In this document: piece after piece, positions 36,430 to 49,147 of the stretch
How positions within the stretch are numbered: the first letter of the stretch is position 1
Layout: each line of letters starts with the position of its first letter
Source: Deroplatys truncata
Lineage: Eukaryota > Arthropoda > Insecta > Mantodea > Mantidae
Assembly: GCA_030765065.1 (NCBI GenBank)
Contig: CM060988.1
Coordinates: 175,315,065 to 175,379,064, forward strand
Reading direction: 5' to 3'
DNA: 64,000 nucleotides
Translations under genes and position numbers: made by a program
Notes under the pieces: model-generated
Database searches by the model: none
What the model was told of the DNA's origin: nothing
What the model saw: only the letters and a program-made list of their open reading frames with translations

Positions 36430-37730
36430 TTTGACTGTTAACAGATACAGTAGATGGTAATGATGGTTATCAAAATGATGCATCTAACGATAATGATGAA
36501 CTCACAACTTTATGGGATATATGAAAGGATGTATTACAAGTAAAAGAAATTAAGCTCTTGTGGATATTTTCTGACAGTTTTTATGATAGATTTCTCAAAA
36601 TAATTTGCAGAGAAACTGTTACTTATGTTATGCAGAAGGGCTATTCTATTGAGTCCTCACCTAATGATATAATTAAATACAAAGCAATTCTGCTCATGTA
36701 TGGCTAGGAACCTTCCTGTCAAGCACAGGCGAGTGTTTTGGGAATTGCATGCAGATTCTTACAATGCTTTTATTTCATTTACCATGACGAGAAACAGATT
36801 TGACAAATATACAGATTTTTTTTCACTTAAATGATAATTCCAAGCACAATCCTGCTGTTAGGATCTACAAGGTATGCCCTCTTATTGAATGCCCTATTAC
36901 AAAATTTCAAAAGTTTGGTTCCTGTATAGGTAAACAATTCTCACTTGATGAGGCCATAGAACCATATTATGGTCACCACTGTGCTAAGCAGTTTTATCAA
37001 GGGAAATCTGTGACAAAGATTCTTACTTAAGTTTTACTATGCACGGGAGACAAGGAAGAACATGACATGAGCTTGGGTTAATACATCACTCAGGTTTTGT
37101 GTTGGATAACTGCCAGATGGGAGTATTGTGCTTATTGATAGTTATTTCAATTCATTGCGATTGTAGAATCTTTTACAGAGAAAGGACTGAAATGTGTTGG
37201 TACAATTAGAAAATGATGCAGCCCAGAAGCCTGCCGAGAAAGGAAATATAACAATGCCCTCAGCAACTGTGGTTCAAGTATGCAACTGCTATATGGGTGG
37301 TGTTGATCAGTTTGCCAAGCTTGGGGAATGCATAGACTGAAAATCAAAAGTAAAAAATAGTACTATCTTCACATCAGGTTTCATGTCAATGGTGCTGTTG
37401 TCAGCGCTTGGCTGTTATAGCAACAGATTGACAAGGATATCCCTGTACTGGCTGTACTCATGGGACAACAGGCCATCGCTCCAGGAAGAGCATGTCCTAG
37501 CAAGATATCAAAAATAAGGAATTCATTTGATGACAAAATTTATATTTTTATGTATTTCCAGCTTTATTTATTATTTGATATGATGGGCACAGTCATATAA
37601 TCTAGTCTACTAATGTTACTCAAAGTCACTGTGAAATGTGCCAAATTTCAGTGCATCAAGTGCAACATTAATCTTTATCCTAAGCAGTGTTGTTCAATAC
37701 CACTTGAAGAAATTAAGCTAGTTGGCTAAA
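36430..37730 (+). pseudogene. piggyBac transposase remnant
   Basis: Plus-strand fragments match the piggyBac DDE transposase order. An HLNDNS segment is followed by VRIYKVCPLIECPITKFQKFG and SLDEAIEPYYGHHCAK (first catalytic Asp context, SIDE in active members), at 36800-37030. CNCYMGGVDQ (late catalytic region) lies near 37275-37310. The C-terminal cysteine cluster CAKFQCIKCNINLYPKQC lies near 37640-37690. Stops and frameshifts separate all pieces. No TTAA-flanked termini were identified. Dead copy. Confidence 0.75.
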
Positions 37731-38290
37731 ATGTGAAAGTGATTCTTTTTCTTACATAATATACACTTTTGCCATCATTTCATTTGAAGTGTCCAATTAT
37801 TAATGCTGAATTAAAATACTACTACATGAATTAGGGCAGCAAATAATCATCAATACTACATTTCATACCTTTTACGTGTTACTGCCCAGCATATGATTCA
37901 TCATGCATTGTAATTTTTACTTGTTCATTTCCAGTGTATGAAATGTCATATATTAAAATTTTGGCACTTAAAAATTTGAGAAGGTCTAAAATTTGTGCTA
38001 GGTTGTCCTAATCACTTATTGTTAATAAAAGCCTAAGTCCTGAATTTTTTTAATCATTCATGGGCATTAATGGTTTAATTACAAATTGTTACTATGTTGT
38101 GGAACAAATAAATTGAGAGTGTATTTGTGTTTTTCTGGGATTACTAATTGTTTAAAGACAAAATACCTTTTAAGTTCTATGTGCAGTGATGTATAATGGA
38201 CAACATTAAACATTGCTAATGAATTGTATGCAGAACATTAAATTTATGAAGAAAACAGGTTGTATTGGTCTTATTTTACTGTTATTAACC
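37731..38290. other. AT-rich stretch between two decayed elements
   Basis: Nothing recognised. Confidence 0.35.
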
Positions 38291-39895
38291 TTATTTGAAA
38301 ATTCTGTAGTTAATTATTGTTAATTTATAATTATTCAGATGAATTTAAATATTATAGACCAATATCAATTTTGACTAGCATCTCCATGATATTGGTAAAA
38401 CTGGTATATTTCCATTTAATAGCCCATCTAGATAATCACAATATATTAAATAAATGTAAACAGTTGCTATTACAACTCCAATTATTCATGTATAATAAAA
38501 TTTGTATAATCCGTAATATATTCCTCATCCAATGTGAAAATAAATACCAATAAAAAATATTGAGTCACCATTTGGTTTTAGGAAAAATAATTCAACAACC
38601 TCTGCCCTAATCAACCTCGGAAATCAAGTATCAAACATTTAGATGACAATTATACTGCCACTATAATGTGATGTATCCAAAGCTTTTGATTGTATCGACT
38701 ATCAAAGTTTACTAAAAAATTTGGAATATTATGGGGTAGGGGCTAATACTTTGAAATAGATCAAATCTTATCTTAACAATCGAAATCAAAAGATTATCAT
38801 TTAAGGCAAATCAAGTTAAATTCATTCTCATTGGAGGCAGATGTTATCGATGTCCCTCAAGAATCAGTGCTGGGACCATTATTATATATACTTTACATAA
38901 ATGATCTAGCTGTAAATTCAAATGGCAATCCAAACCTATATGCTGCCGACACAGCCATAACTATAAAACATATGGATATTCAAAACCCAACATAAAAGTG
39001 CATTAGAATCTCTGGAAAAATGGTTGCTTTGTAATGGTTTGAAATTAAACAAAACCTAAACCAACATCATTCAAATTATGACCTCATGTTACGCACAAAA
39101 CATTTCAAATGTAAGTGGAAATAATTTAAATAAACTTTTAGGGTGATCACAGATGAACAACTAAGGTGGACCTACCACATAGATTACACAGTAAAAAAAT
39201 TAAATGCAGCCTATTTTAATATGTATTCTCTTGCACAGATAACTAGTTTAGAAAATAAGGAAGACTGATTATAGCTATTTTCAATCACTGATTTCATATG
39301 GCATAGTTTTATCGGGAAATGGATTGGTTTGAGAAAAAGTATTTAAAATTCAGAAAAAGATAACAATTGTATTGATGCATGCTGCATATAGTGTCATGGG
39401 GACCATTATTTAAAAATAAGTAATACTTCCACAACCAGCATTATATTTATACAGCATAATTGGTTATGTACATACCAATCGGAATAGTTTTCAGAACAAC
39501 CAAAACAAACATCATTGTAACACATGATATAAGAATAGTATTAAAGTTACAGCCTAGAGATTGGCCTTGCTTGGAAAGAGTCCCTACTATATAGGGATCA
39601 AGAATTCAAAAAATTACCATTGCTAATTAGGAAAAAAAATAAGCTGCTCAGTAAAGCTTATTAGTCAGTAAACAAATATATGCAAGATTACACTTTAAAT
39701 TATTATTATTGAATTTGGAAAACTGTCGACTTTATAATCTCTGTAAATACATGTATATAATTTCTCTATATGCTTATGTCAACTACTAATTTTATATGTA
39801 GTTTTACATTCCTACTTGTATCTTGGCAAGACCCAACTTATCAGCTTTGCTCCATCATATAAATGTGATTATATCAATAAAAGTTTAATTTGAAT
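38291..39895 (+). mobile_element. Second decayed LINE fragment, 5'-truncated
   Basis: RT motifs are visible in successive frames on the plus strand: YYRPISILTSIS (about 38332), FGFRKNNSTTSAL (38570), DVSKAFDCIDYQSLLKNLEYYGV (38675; the motif is cut by no stop), and YAADTAI replacing the expected YADDxx box (38940). The 3' end is marked by AATAAA near 39875. It lacks an endonuclease and ORF1. It differs enough from the 32.5-36.2 kb LINE to be another family of the same general group. Confidence 0.7.
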
Positions 39896-42682
39896 AATGG
39901 TGCCATATAACTGTTATTTAAATGTTAAATCTTGTAAATTTTGCTTGAAACTCTTAATTTAACACCATATATTCTGGCATTTATTATATTTGTGGCTGGC
40001 ATCATTGTATGGCTATATGTTAGAACTGGCAACACATTCCGGTAAGGACGTAATGGGAGTGGGGGTAAATGCCGGTTCTCAGTAGTAGCGTTTGATGCTA
40101 AGAGAGTCTCTTTGAATGTAGTGAACAGCGAAGATGATAGAGCGTGACGCTCCGTCGACAGCAGAAGGTAATCTGTATCTTTATTATCAATATAATTTTG
40201 TAATCTAAATTCCTGCCATATAATTTCTTAATGTAGCTTGATTCTTATATCCTTCCTCATCATGATCTAGATATATTTTTAGGAATTTTCAGGTATTTAG
40301 GAACTTAGTTGAGCTCGCCCCTGTCGGACCTCGTGTAGTTTGTGATGTGTGTGAAAACCGGTACCTCGCTCTACCCCCTGTGAGTTAAAGAAAATGTAGA
40401 GGTTACGACAAACTGGCGTGAGTCGCCGGGTATTTTGAGATTTTTAAGTGTAAAATTTTTTTCTCCTAGCCTGAAATGTAGTTTGCGTGATTTGGTCCTC
40501 CACGTGTTCGTTGGAACATGTAAATCTTTAGTGTTGGTTTAATGGTAAGGGTTTCTATTTGATAATTTGTGGTTTTGTGTTCTAAATTCATCTAAAAGTA
40601 TTTTCTTAAAAGTCCCGTCTTTGTATTTTTATTTTGAGCTCAATTTAAAATTTTTACATTGTCTCGTTGGCGGAGCGTCGGTAATTTTTGGCTCCAGTTC
40701 CCCTTACCATTGTTTCAATTCTGTTAAACTTTGTTTCTATGAAAAATTGTTTGCAATGTCCCTTCTAAATTTCTTGTTTTTGTGAATTGTGGAAAAATAT
40801 AGTGATATTTAAAACTTTAATAATGCGGTTACCACGTGTTAGCTGGTGTTGCGTAATCTTGCTTTCATTAACAATTCTAGACTGTGAAGCAATTTTTTTT
40901 ACAGTTCACGTGTGTCGTGTCTGAAGTTGCATGTGTGTATAAAAAAGAAAGAAGAAAAAAGTGAAGTGAGGTGCATCTATTTAAAAAAAACCAAATTCAT
41001 ATTTGTGCATCGTACTCGTACGTTCGCCGTGAACGCTTAGTGGTACTACCATAATAATGATTTTGCTTCACCGTTGCCATGTTTGGTTTTATCTAGTTAC
41101 GCAATTTATTTTTGGAAAGTATTTCAAATGACTAATTTAAGTAAAAGTTTCAGCTACCACCAGCTGTGTCGGTATCTTCACCTATATAGGCTTAAAGAGC
41201 ATCCAATATGGACCAGCAGGCCTTGGATGTCGATGGATCAGCTATATGTGTGTTACCACATTTTGGAAAGTTGCACCATTTTGTGGTAAAAAGAAAAGAA
41301 AGAAAAAAAATAAAAAACTTGTAAATATGTGAACATTGTGTGTGCCAAAGTGTGGTCTGTATATTTCGAATAATTGAAAAGTTTCACAGTGCAGACAGGT
41401 ATGCTAAATTTTTATTTTGCTTAACTGACTAATGCTTAATTAAGCTTTGCTTTTCAGGAATAAAGTGTGGTATGTATGTCTCTGCTAAATTTAAGGTTTT
41501 GTCACCATTTTGTGTAACCAAAATTTTTGTTTTTGTTTTGGGCAATGGAAATTATTTAGTTTGTTATGTTATGCTTCAGTGTAATTGTCTGATGTGCACT
41601 GTGTGTTTAATTACCTTTGACTTCCAGGAATGATATGTGAAAGTGTTAATTTAGTAATGATGTGCTTTGTTCTGTTGCATTCTTTTGATTTGATTTTGTG
41701 TTTCATTATGATGCTGTGATCTTTCTTTGCAGAAATTGTTGCATAAATGTGTGTTTGTGAGGTTGTGTGAGTAGTATATGGAAGATTTGCCTCGGTGGGA
41801 ATGCCAAAGAGTAACCCCGATGGTGCTAGTGTGATGTGATGAGATGAGTTAATGTCAGCTTGATGGGATAGCTACAATGTACCCTTGAAGTTTGAATGTT
41901 TGAGTTTTCAGGAGGGTTAACACGTACCTGGAAATTCGATGTGATGAGTTGAGAGATGTTTTGCTTATTGGTGTTGCTGAAACGTGCCCAGTATAGTGTG
42001 TGTGATGTGTTCACAAAAGAGAGTAAATGCAATGAGAATATTTTTTTTGAGTTTATGCAACACCTTTTAGTACCATCTTATATAACAAGTTTTAGTACCA
42101 TCTATTTTCCAGCTTCATCTTGACTCTGTAGATGTGGATGCAACAGTGTAATGCTATATTATTTATGTCATTCCTGAAATGTTAACGTGATTTATTCAGT
42201 ATATGCCTATGTCAGGTATCTTTGATTTTGCAGCCAGTTAAATGAGACATGTCAGTGAAGATATTTATTTTCTCAGTAATTACTGTAGATGACAATGATA
42301 GAAATGATGATGATGATCATAATGGGGAAGATAAAGATAGTAATGCGAAGGAGAATTTGTGTTATTGAGAGTAAAGCATGAGTGTTTGTAGTTTGATTTA
42401 TGTAACGAGGTGTTGATTTTGAAGCATGTATTAATGTTTACAGTAGCTTTGGGAGTTATTAAAATGAGTGTGTTGCATTATTTGAGACCTGGTTGTTATG
42501 AATGATTTTGTTTCATATGTATGAATGAATGAATGATAAGTGCACTTATTCATTTTGTTTGTTAGTTGTACCAGCTGGTCAGATTCAATATTGGGATCCC
42601 AAATGTTTTGCTATATTTGTGTTGTGTTATTATGTGTAGACAATGGATGTAATAGACATAATATTCATGTATTCTGGTCCTT
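39896..42682. other. Gene-free stretch, possible LTR remnant at 40017-40430
   Basis: No gene is recognised. At 40413 'tggcgtgagtcgccggg' follows 'ggttacgaca' in a way that recalls an LTR end plus primer-binding site, with a TG-starting candidate LTR from about 40020. There is no second LTR and no gag, so this is only a suggestion. 41000-42680 is AT/GT-rich with no motif-bearing frame. Confidence 0.35.
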
Positions 42683-42692
42683 TCATGTCTCC
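42683..42692. repeat. Left target-site duplication of the RNase H LINE
   Basis: TCATGTCTCC here is repeated exactly at 48610-48619, directly after the (ATC)n tail, and bounds the element. Confidence 0.85.
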
Positions 42693-43309
42693 AGCCCCCC
42701 ATGGGCTCACCTTTTGTGAGAACGGGTTAGGCGCACCTGGGGTACCCGAGCCATTCATAGTCATTTTCACCCTTTCATCCCCGTCCGGTCGAGGTGGGTT
42801 CGTTCTCTTGACCAGGAGACTCAAGGTAGGCTCTCGTGCGTTTTGTGCACTTCATTCCATGTCGCCCCTCGCCATCGCTTCTTTTTTCTCTTCTGTATAT
42901 GCACATTTCGCCCCACGCCCATTCATTTACACGTCTCTTTTACTTCTTCGCCGGCCTACCTTGAGTGCGAAACGCCCTCACACTTTTAGTTTCTTTTAAC
43001 TTTTATGTTAATCCTCCGTGGACACAGCCTGGCGGATACCCGCGCACTGGGTGCGCAGCTGGGTGAGTGGGTAATGGCGTCATCCCCACCACCCGGGGTC
43101 GTCATGTAGGGTTTGTGTTCGTATCCGCTGTTCAACTGCAGTCCCGCGGGGGGGGGGGGGGCATTGCATGAGCTGCTGACTTCTGACGGCGATTAAGTCC
43201 CTCTGTCTATGTTCTGGGAGGTGTGACCCTGGGGTGAGATAGGTATAGATAGGCCACTCACCCAAGCCGGGGTAACGCCCGGGAAGTCAGAGCCCGAGGT
43301 CGGAGACGG

Positions 43310-44626
43310 TTGCAATGGTGGAGGATTTGTTTCGCTATGGAGCACCCTTTCTCCATTATAAACAACAAGCGCCGAAAAGTTTTAGTAACAGAAGTAGCGA
43401 CGCCAACAGCTGGTTGTTATTTAGTGATTACCCGTACAGAGGAAGGACAAGCATTCGAGAAGGTGAACCCTTTTATCATCCAGAAGGGCATTGACTCAAT
43501 TGCTGGTCCGGTTCTTTCCTGCACTCGTCTTCGCAATGGTTCGTTGTTAGTGCAAAGCACGTCCGAGGCACAAAGTAAGTCCTTGTTGAGCGCCACGCTT
43601 CTCTACGGTTATCCTATCCGTGTTGAGAAGCACCGCAACTTGAATTCTTGTCGATGCGTTGTCACCACGCATAGCCTCGCTGGCATATCGGACGAGGACC
43701 TGGTCGAATATCTTGCAGACCAGAAGGTAACAGCGGTTCATTGAGTGCAGGCCAAACGGGACGGCGTATTGGTACCCACTCGTACCCTGTTTCTCACATT
43801 TGATGGCGTCGATCTGCCCTCGAGCATTTCCGCAGGGTACGAGCGGATTTCTGTGAGGCCTTATATTCCTAGTCCTCTGCGTTGTTTTAAATGCCAACGT
43901 TTTGGGCATACGCAAGTCCCATGTAAGAGTGCCCTTAACATCTGTGCAACATGTAGCCAGCCCTCACACGAAGGTGCCTGTTCAACAGCTCCCGTCTGCG
44001 TCAATTGCAAAGGGTCACATTCTGCTTCATTTGGCGACTTTCCGCGGTATTTGGACGAGAAGGCGATCCAGGAGATCCGGGTAAAGGAGAAACTCTCCTT
44101 CGCCGAAGCCCGGAGGCGTTACCATGCGCGCTAACCTTCGCTCCTGAGATCGGGAACCTTTAGTTCTGTTGTTGCCTCGCCAGTACCCCGGAAGGATGCT
44201 GGGACTCAAACTTGGACCATGACTGCCTTGACCGCCACTACCATCCGGCCGTCCAAGTCTGCTACTGTTACGAAGCCCTATAAACCTGGTCCGAAATCTA
44301 TGAAGTCACAAGCCACTGAGAAGAAATCGAAGCAGAAATTTCGTAGCGAAGATTTTTTGAAAGAACCTCCGCGTGCGCGTGGCAAGACCAGTTCACCTTC
44401 TCCTCCTCGGAGGTCGCAGTCCCAGGAAGCTCCTGGGACAAGCCGCGCTCAGCGGCACCCCTCACCCATCGCCACCCAGAACCGATTCTCGGCGCTTGAA
44501 TCGATTTCTGGCTCTGAGCGCGTGGGACCTCCCTTCGAGGAGGCTATGGAGTCTGACCAACTCCATTCCAAAAGCCCGAGCCCAATAGTTAAGCAAAAGA
44601 TAATTTTAAGCCGCCCATCTAAGTAG
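43310..44626 (+). pseudogene. LINE ORF1 (gag-like nucleic-acid binding protein), two in-frame stops
   Basis: A single frame runs the whole length, interrupted only by TGA at 43742-43744 and TAA at 44132-44134. The N-terminal half is an RNA-binding-like domain without an obvious motif. The centre has CCHC-type knuckles: CFKCQRFGHTQVPC, CATCSQPSHEGAC and CVNCKGSHSASFGDFP (partly degenerate). A conserved AIQEIRVKEKLSFAEARRRY tail follows the knuckles. The C-terminal third is basic and Ser/Pro-rich, as is common in these proteins. The start is taken at the GTTGCAATGG region (first long frame); the true ATG could be slightly downstream. It would bind element RNA in the RNP. Confidence 0.8.
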
Positions 44627-44647
44627 ACAGTTTATCCCTTTCTCTTA

Positions 44648-47600
44648 ATGGCTATCCTGACCTGGAATTTACGTGGTGTGCGATCGCATAGGGCGGAACT
44701 GCAACTTTTATTGCGTTCCCATTCGCCTATGGTCGTGTGTGCAGGAGACCAAGCTTCGCCCTCGCGACCCTTTTGATCTTCGAGGGTATACTCCGGTTCG
44801 CTACGATCTTGAACCGGAGGAGGGTATTCCTGCTCATGGAGGACGTTTATTCTCAACCTCTCACTATTACGTCCGACTTGCAAGCTGTTGCCGTTAAACT
44901 ACAGTTACCTGGCTTTTTCTTTTCTGTTTGCTTTGTGTATTCACCTCCATTGTCTCCCCTCGCTCACGCGGACATTCGAGCCCTCCTGTCCGCTCTCCCA
45001 ACACCATTTCTTCTGTTGGGAGATTTTAATGCCCATCACCCCCTGTGGGATTCGCCAAGGGCTTATGCGAGGGGAACTCTTCTTTCTGACATATTTGATC
45101 TGTTGAACCTATCTATTCTCAATACATGCGAGCCTACGTTTCTTTCTGATTCTTCCGGTACATTTTCTCATTTGGACCTTGCCGTTTGCTCACTCCAGCT
45201 TACTAGTCGTCTGCAGTGGAACGTCGTCGCTGACACCTACTCAGCGACCATTACCCCTGCATCGTTTCTCTTCTGTCCCACCACGTCCAACATTCCAGAG
45301 TACCTACCTGGATATTCATCAAAGCCGACTGGAACATTTTATTCCAGCCTCGTGTACTTTGCGGACCAGCCCTTCACTGAAGTTAACCAAATAGTGCAGC
45401 GCCTTGCGTCTACGATTCTATCTGCCGCCGAACGCGCAATTCCCCGTTCATCCTCTCACCCTCGACGGATTCCTGTTCCTTGGTGGAACGAGGAGTGTCG
45501 GGTTGCCGTTCGTGCCCGTAGATCTGCACTTCGGGTGTTTCGGCGCCACCCTACACTTGATAATTTGGTCACTTTTAAACAATCGCGCGCCAGGGCTCGT
45601 CGCATTATTCAGGATAGCAAGAAGGCATCTTGGTCTCGTTTTGTCGAGTCTTTCAATCGCTTCACACCTTCCTCTGTTGTTTGGGATAAATTTCGTCGCT
45701 TCGCAGGTAAACTGTCACATTGTACTGTGTCTGGCCTTCAGGTTTCCAATGCCACCATAGTGGATCCGGCTGCCATTGCTAACGCTCTGGGTACTGCCTT
45801 TGAGGCGGTTTCCAGTTCAGAGCATTATTCCGCCGGCTTTCGCTCCATCAAAGACCGGCTGGATTCCGCCAGCTATAATTTTCGGTCTGCTAATACCGAG
45901 TGTTATAATGAACTTTTCACAATGAGGGAGCTGGAGCACGCTCTTCATTGCTCTAGGCACTCAGCTCCTGGGCCGGACGCCATTCATGTCCTGATGTTAA
46001 AGAACCTTTCAGCCGACAGTAAACTCTTTCTCCTACAGGTCTATAACCGTATTTGGCAAGACGGCCTTTTTCCTTCCGTTTGGCGCGAAGCCACCATTGT
46101 CTCTATACTTAAGCCTGGTAAGGATCGCCAACTACCTTCCAGTTATCGCCCTATCTCCCTCACCAGTTGCGTTTGCAAGGTGATGGAGCGCATGATCAAC
46201 GGGCGGTTGACATGGTGGCTTGAGTCTCAGAAACTTCTAGAAAACGCTCAGTGCGGATTTCGTCGCTATCACTCTACCGTCGACCATCTGGTTTCCCTGT
46301 CGACGCATATTATGAATGGATTTCTGAGAAAGTGTCAAACCGTGGCTGTTGTTTTTTGACCTGGAGAAAGCTTATGACACTTGTTGGAGGGGCGGCATTT
46401 TACGTACACTTCACGCATGGAATATCCGCGGTCGTCTTCCCATATTTCTTCGGGAGTTTATGACGGACCGCGTCTTTCGTGTACATGAGGGCTCGGTTTT
46501 ATCTAGTCGTTTTATTCAAGAGAACTGAGTACCGCAGGGCTCTGTACTTAGTGTCACATTTTTTGCAATTGCTATTAACCCCATTGTTGCTTGTATTCCA
46601 CCTGGCATTTCATCTTCCATTTTTGTTGACGATTTTGCCATTTATTGCAGTTCACGGCGGACCTGTCTACTCGAACGCAGTCTCCAGAGCTGTATCGACC
46701 GTCTCTACACCTGGAGTAACGCTAACGGCTTTAATTTCTCCGTCGAGAAATCGTCTGCATCAACTTCTGGCGCCGGAAGGCTTTCCCTCCGCTCTCTCTC
46801 CATCTTGGGTCGGAGGTCCTTCCATTTGCAGACGAGGTGAAATTTTTGGGGTTGGTCTTTGACCGGAAACTGAGCTGGGCTTCTCTCGTTTCATTTTTAA
46901 AAGCAAAGTGTGGCCGTTCTCTTAATCTTTTACGTGTTTTAAGTGGCACATCCTGGGGAGCTCATCGACCGTACTTCTACATCTTTATCGCTCTTTGGTT
47001 CGATCCAAGCTTGATTACGGGTGCATTGTCCATTCGTCGGCGCGTCCATCTGTATTACGTCGATTGAATGCCATTCACCATCGTGGATAAGAGTCGCTAC
47101 AGGGGCCTTTCCAACCAGCCCTGTACCTACCTATATGCTGAAGCTGCAGAGCCTCCGCTGTCCTTCAGGCGTGAAATGCTCTTGTGCAGCTATGCCTGTC
47201 GACTCTCCAGCTTGCCTGACCACCCGTCCTTCGCGATATTTTACGAAGATTCGCTTGATCGGCAATATCTAGTTTGCTCCTCTGCATTGCTCCCTCCAGG
47301 GGTTCGATTTCGTCAACTTCTTCGGCATTTGGACGTTACGCCAGCACCGACCCTTCCCAGGGGGGAAACGCGTTTTCCTCCATGGTCGCGCGCTGAGGCC
47401 CACTGTCACCTTGGGTTAACGTCGATGCCGAAAATGGAGACCCCTGCTTCCGTCCTTAGATCCGCTTTTTTGGAACTACAGGCGCAGTTCGGGGACTGTC
47501 ATTTTATATATACCGATGGGTCTAAGACTGATGACGGAGTAGGATGTGCCTTTGTTTTTGGTGCACAGAGTTTTACATTTCGTTTACCTTTACAATGTTC

Positions 47601-48268
47601 GATTTATACCGCCGAACGTTTTAGTATCTATCAATGTGTTTTATACATTCAGCGGCACGTCTTACGGGGCTGTGTTGTTTGTACAGACTCTCTGAGTGCC
47701 CTTCAGAGTATTCACGCGCTGTATAGTTACCACCCGCTCGTACAGCGCATTCATGACCTGCTCCACTCGCTTGGTGCATTTGGTATCAGCGTCTCGTTCG
47801 TGTGGATTCCAGGTCATATGGGCATCTCAGGCAACGAGATGTTTTACCTGTGTTGTTCCTTCCTCAGATTTTTATGTTCTTTTACGTTACCAAATACTCT
47901 CGCGCTGGCGCGATGTGTGGGCGGCTCTTAGGGGGAACAAGTTGCGGGAGGTTAAGCCTCTTCCGTTAGTCTGGGGTACCTCTTCTCGTTCTTCTCGTCG
48001 GAAAGAGGTACTTTTAGCTCGTTTACGAATCGGACATTGTCCTTTTAGTCATAGATACCTGCTCAGTGGTGACCCCGCACCACTGTGTGAGCAGTGTGAT
48101 GCGCCCTTAACGGTGCATCACATTTTAACAGAGTGTGAAGTTTTAACTCCGTTGCGCGTTCGTGTTGGTCTGCCTGTTGGCCTAGCCAACGTTTTGGCAG
48201 ACGACGCGCGTGCTGTAGAATGTGTTTTACGTTTTATTCGTGACAGTGATTATAATCTGCGCATTTGA
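44648..48268 (+). pseudogene. LINE ORF2: APE endonuclease, reverse transcriptase, RNase H; frameshifted
   Basis: The start is ATG at 44648 (MAILTWNLRGVRSHR). Frame changes occur near 44735 and 44845, and the frame is then open to 46359. The endonuclease has LLLGDFNAHHPLWDS and a SHLDLAVC variant of the final motif. The RT has SAPGPDAI, PGKDRQLPSSYRPISLTSC and GFRRYHST. A shift at a T6 run (46348-46355) leads into FDLEKAYDT, PQGSVLS and FVDDFAIY. Several further lesions follow at 46800-47070. RNase H (about 47500-47840) shows FIYTDGSK, TAERFSIY, VVCTDSLSAL and WIPGHMGISGNE. The end carries CEQCDAPLTVHHILTEC, a Cys/His motif. Inactive by frame, but all catalytic motifs are legible. Confidence 0.85.
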
Positions 48269-48585
48269 TGCGTTGAGCGTCCCTTGGCTTTGTAATTTTA
48301 TTCTGTCTGTTTTAATGGGGACACTACTCCCCAGTGGACATATGGCGCTCATGTCCCTCATATTCTACAGTTCTTGACACGTTTTACTCTTATTGCCTAT
48401 GCTTTTAGTGTGTTGGTTTTTTTCGGATTGGTGTACTGATTGTTTATAGCTTTTTGGACATCGCGGGTTTGTGTCCCGTTTTTTAATTATGTTGTTTTTT
48501 TACCTCTCTTTTATGTTTTTTGACTTTATATTTTATACATTGTAAGGGCGCTGATGACCTTAGCAGTTTAGCGCCCTTAAGCCGC

Positions 48586-48619
48586 ATCTCATCATCATCA
48601 TCATCATCATCATGTCTCC
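48586..48619 (+). repeat. (TCA)n tail and right target-site duplication
   Basis: About nine TCA/ATC units end the element and merge into TCATGTCTCC, the copy of the 42683 duplication. Microsatellite tails in place of poly(A) are usual for I-group LINEs. Confidence 0.85.
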
Positions 48620-48845
48620 TTACTTTGATTCCTAAACATTTATTGTAAAATTTTGGCTTGTACCCCTTTGCAAAATTGAGTTTTTATGTCAATATGTAAG
48701 CATTGTTTTCTTTACTTTCTCACTACTAAAATTAAATGTTCGTAAATTTTTGCCAAATTTGTGGCATTTTCTATTCATATTCTTCTAAATGACATACTAT
48801 TTTCTTCTTTTATGTATGCTGGTCTTTTGGGTGCACAAGTTAGTA

Positions 48846-49003
48846 GTATTAGTCCCGGATGAGCCAATTGTTTTAACGATAATCCTGCCGCTAGGGGCGC
48901 TGGTGTCGCTAGTGTCGGTGCGTGCGACGGCGGCGGCGGTAAGTTTGAAAAGCGCCCTGAGCGGTAGGATTATCGTTATTGCAATTGGTTCATCCGGGAC
49001 GAG
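48846..49003. mobile_element. Short hairpin MITE
   Basis: The ends are inverted repeats of about 48 bp: 'tcccggatgagccaattg', 'aacgataatcctgccgcta' and 'gggcgct' on the left, and their near reverse complements on the right. The loop is GC-rich with (GGC)n. No coding capacity. Target duplication not identified with confidence. Confidence 0.65.
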
Positions 49004-49147
49004 TTGAAAGAATTGAGGATTAGGGTAAGGTGAAGGAAGAAGAGGAAGTGACGTGGAGTGTTTTGATTGGTTCGTTAATTTGGGGTGGAAGATGGAGGAA
49101 GGGAGATGGAGGAGTATGGAGGTCGCGTGATGGAGAGGAGCTGGGTG

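Larger units (their letters stand above)
42693..48609 (+). mobile_element. Full-length I-group LINE with RNase H and (ATC)n tail
   Basis: The element is 5917 bp between perfect 10-bp duplications. It has a GC-rich 5' UTR (42693-43309, including a G14 run near 43148), ORF1 with zinc knuckles, ORF2 with endonuclease, RT, RNase H and a terminal Cys/His motif, a 3' UTR and a (TCA)n tail at about 48586-48613. The composition is markedly more GC-rich than the surroundings. Only a handful of frame lesions are present, so the insertion is fairly recent. RNase H after the RT and knuckles in ORF1 place it in the I/LOA group of LINEs. Confidence 0.88.

Noticed and set aside
36800..37030. Domesticated piggyBac gene
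   Set aside because: Stops and frameshifts separate all conserved pieces, so no domesticated open frame remains.
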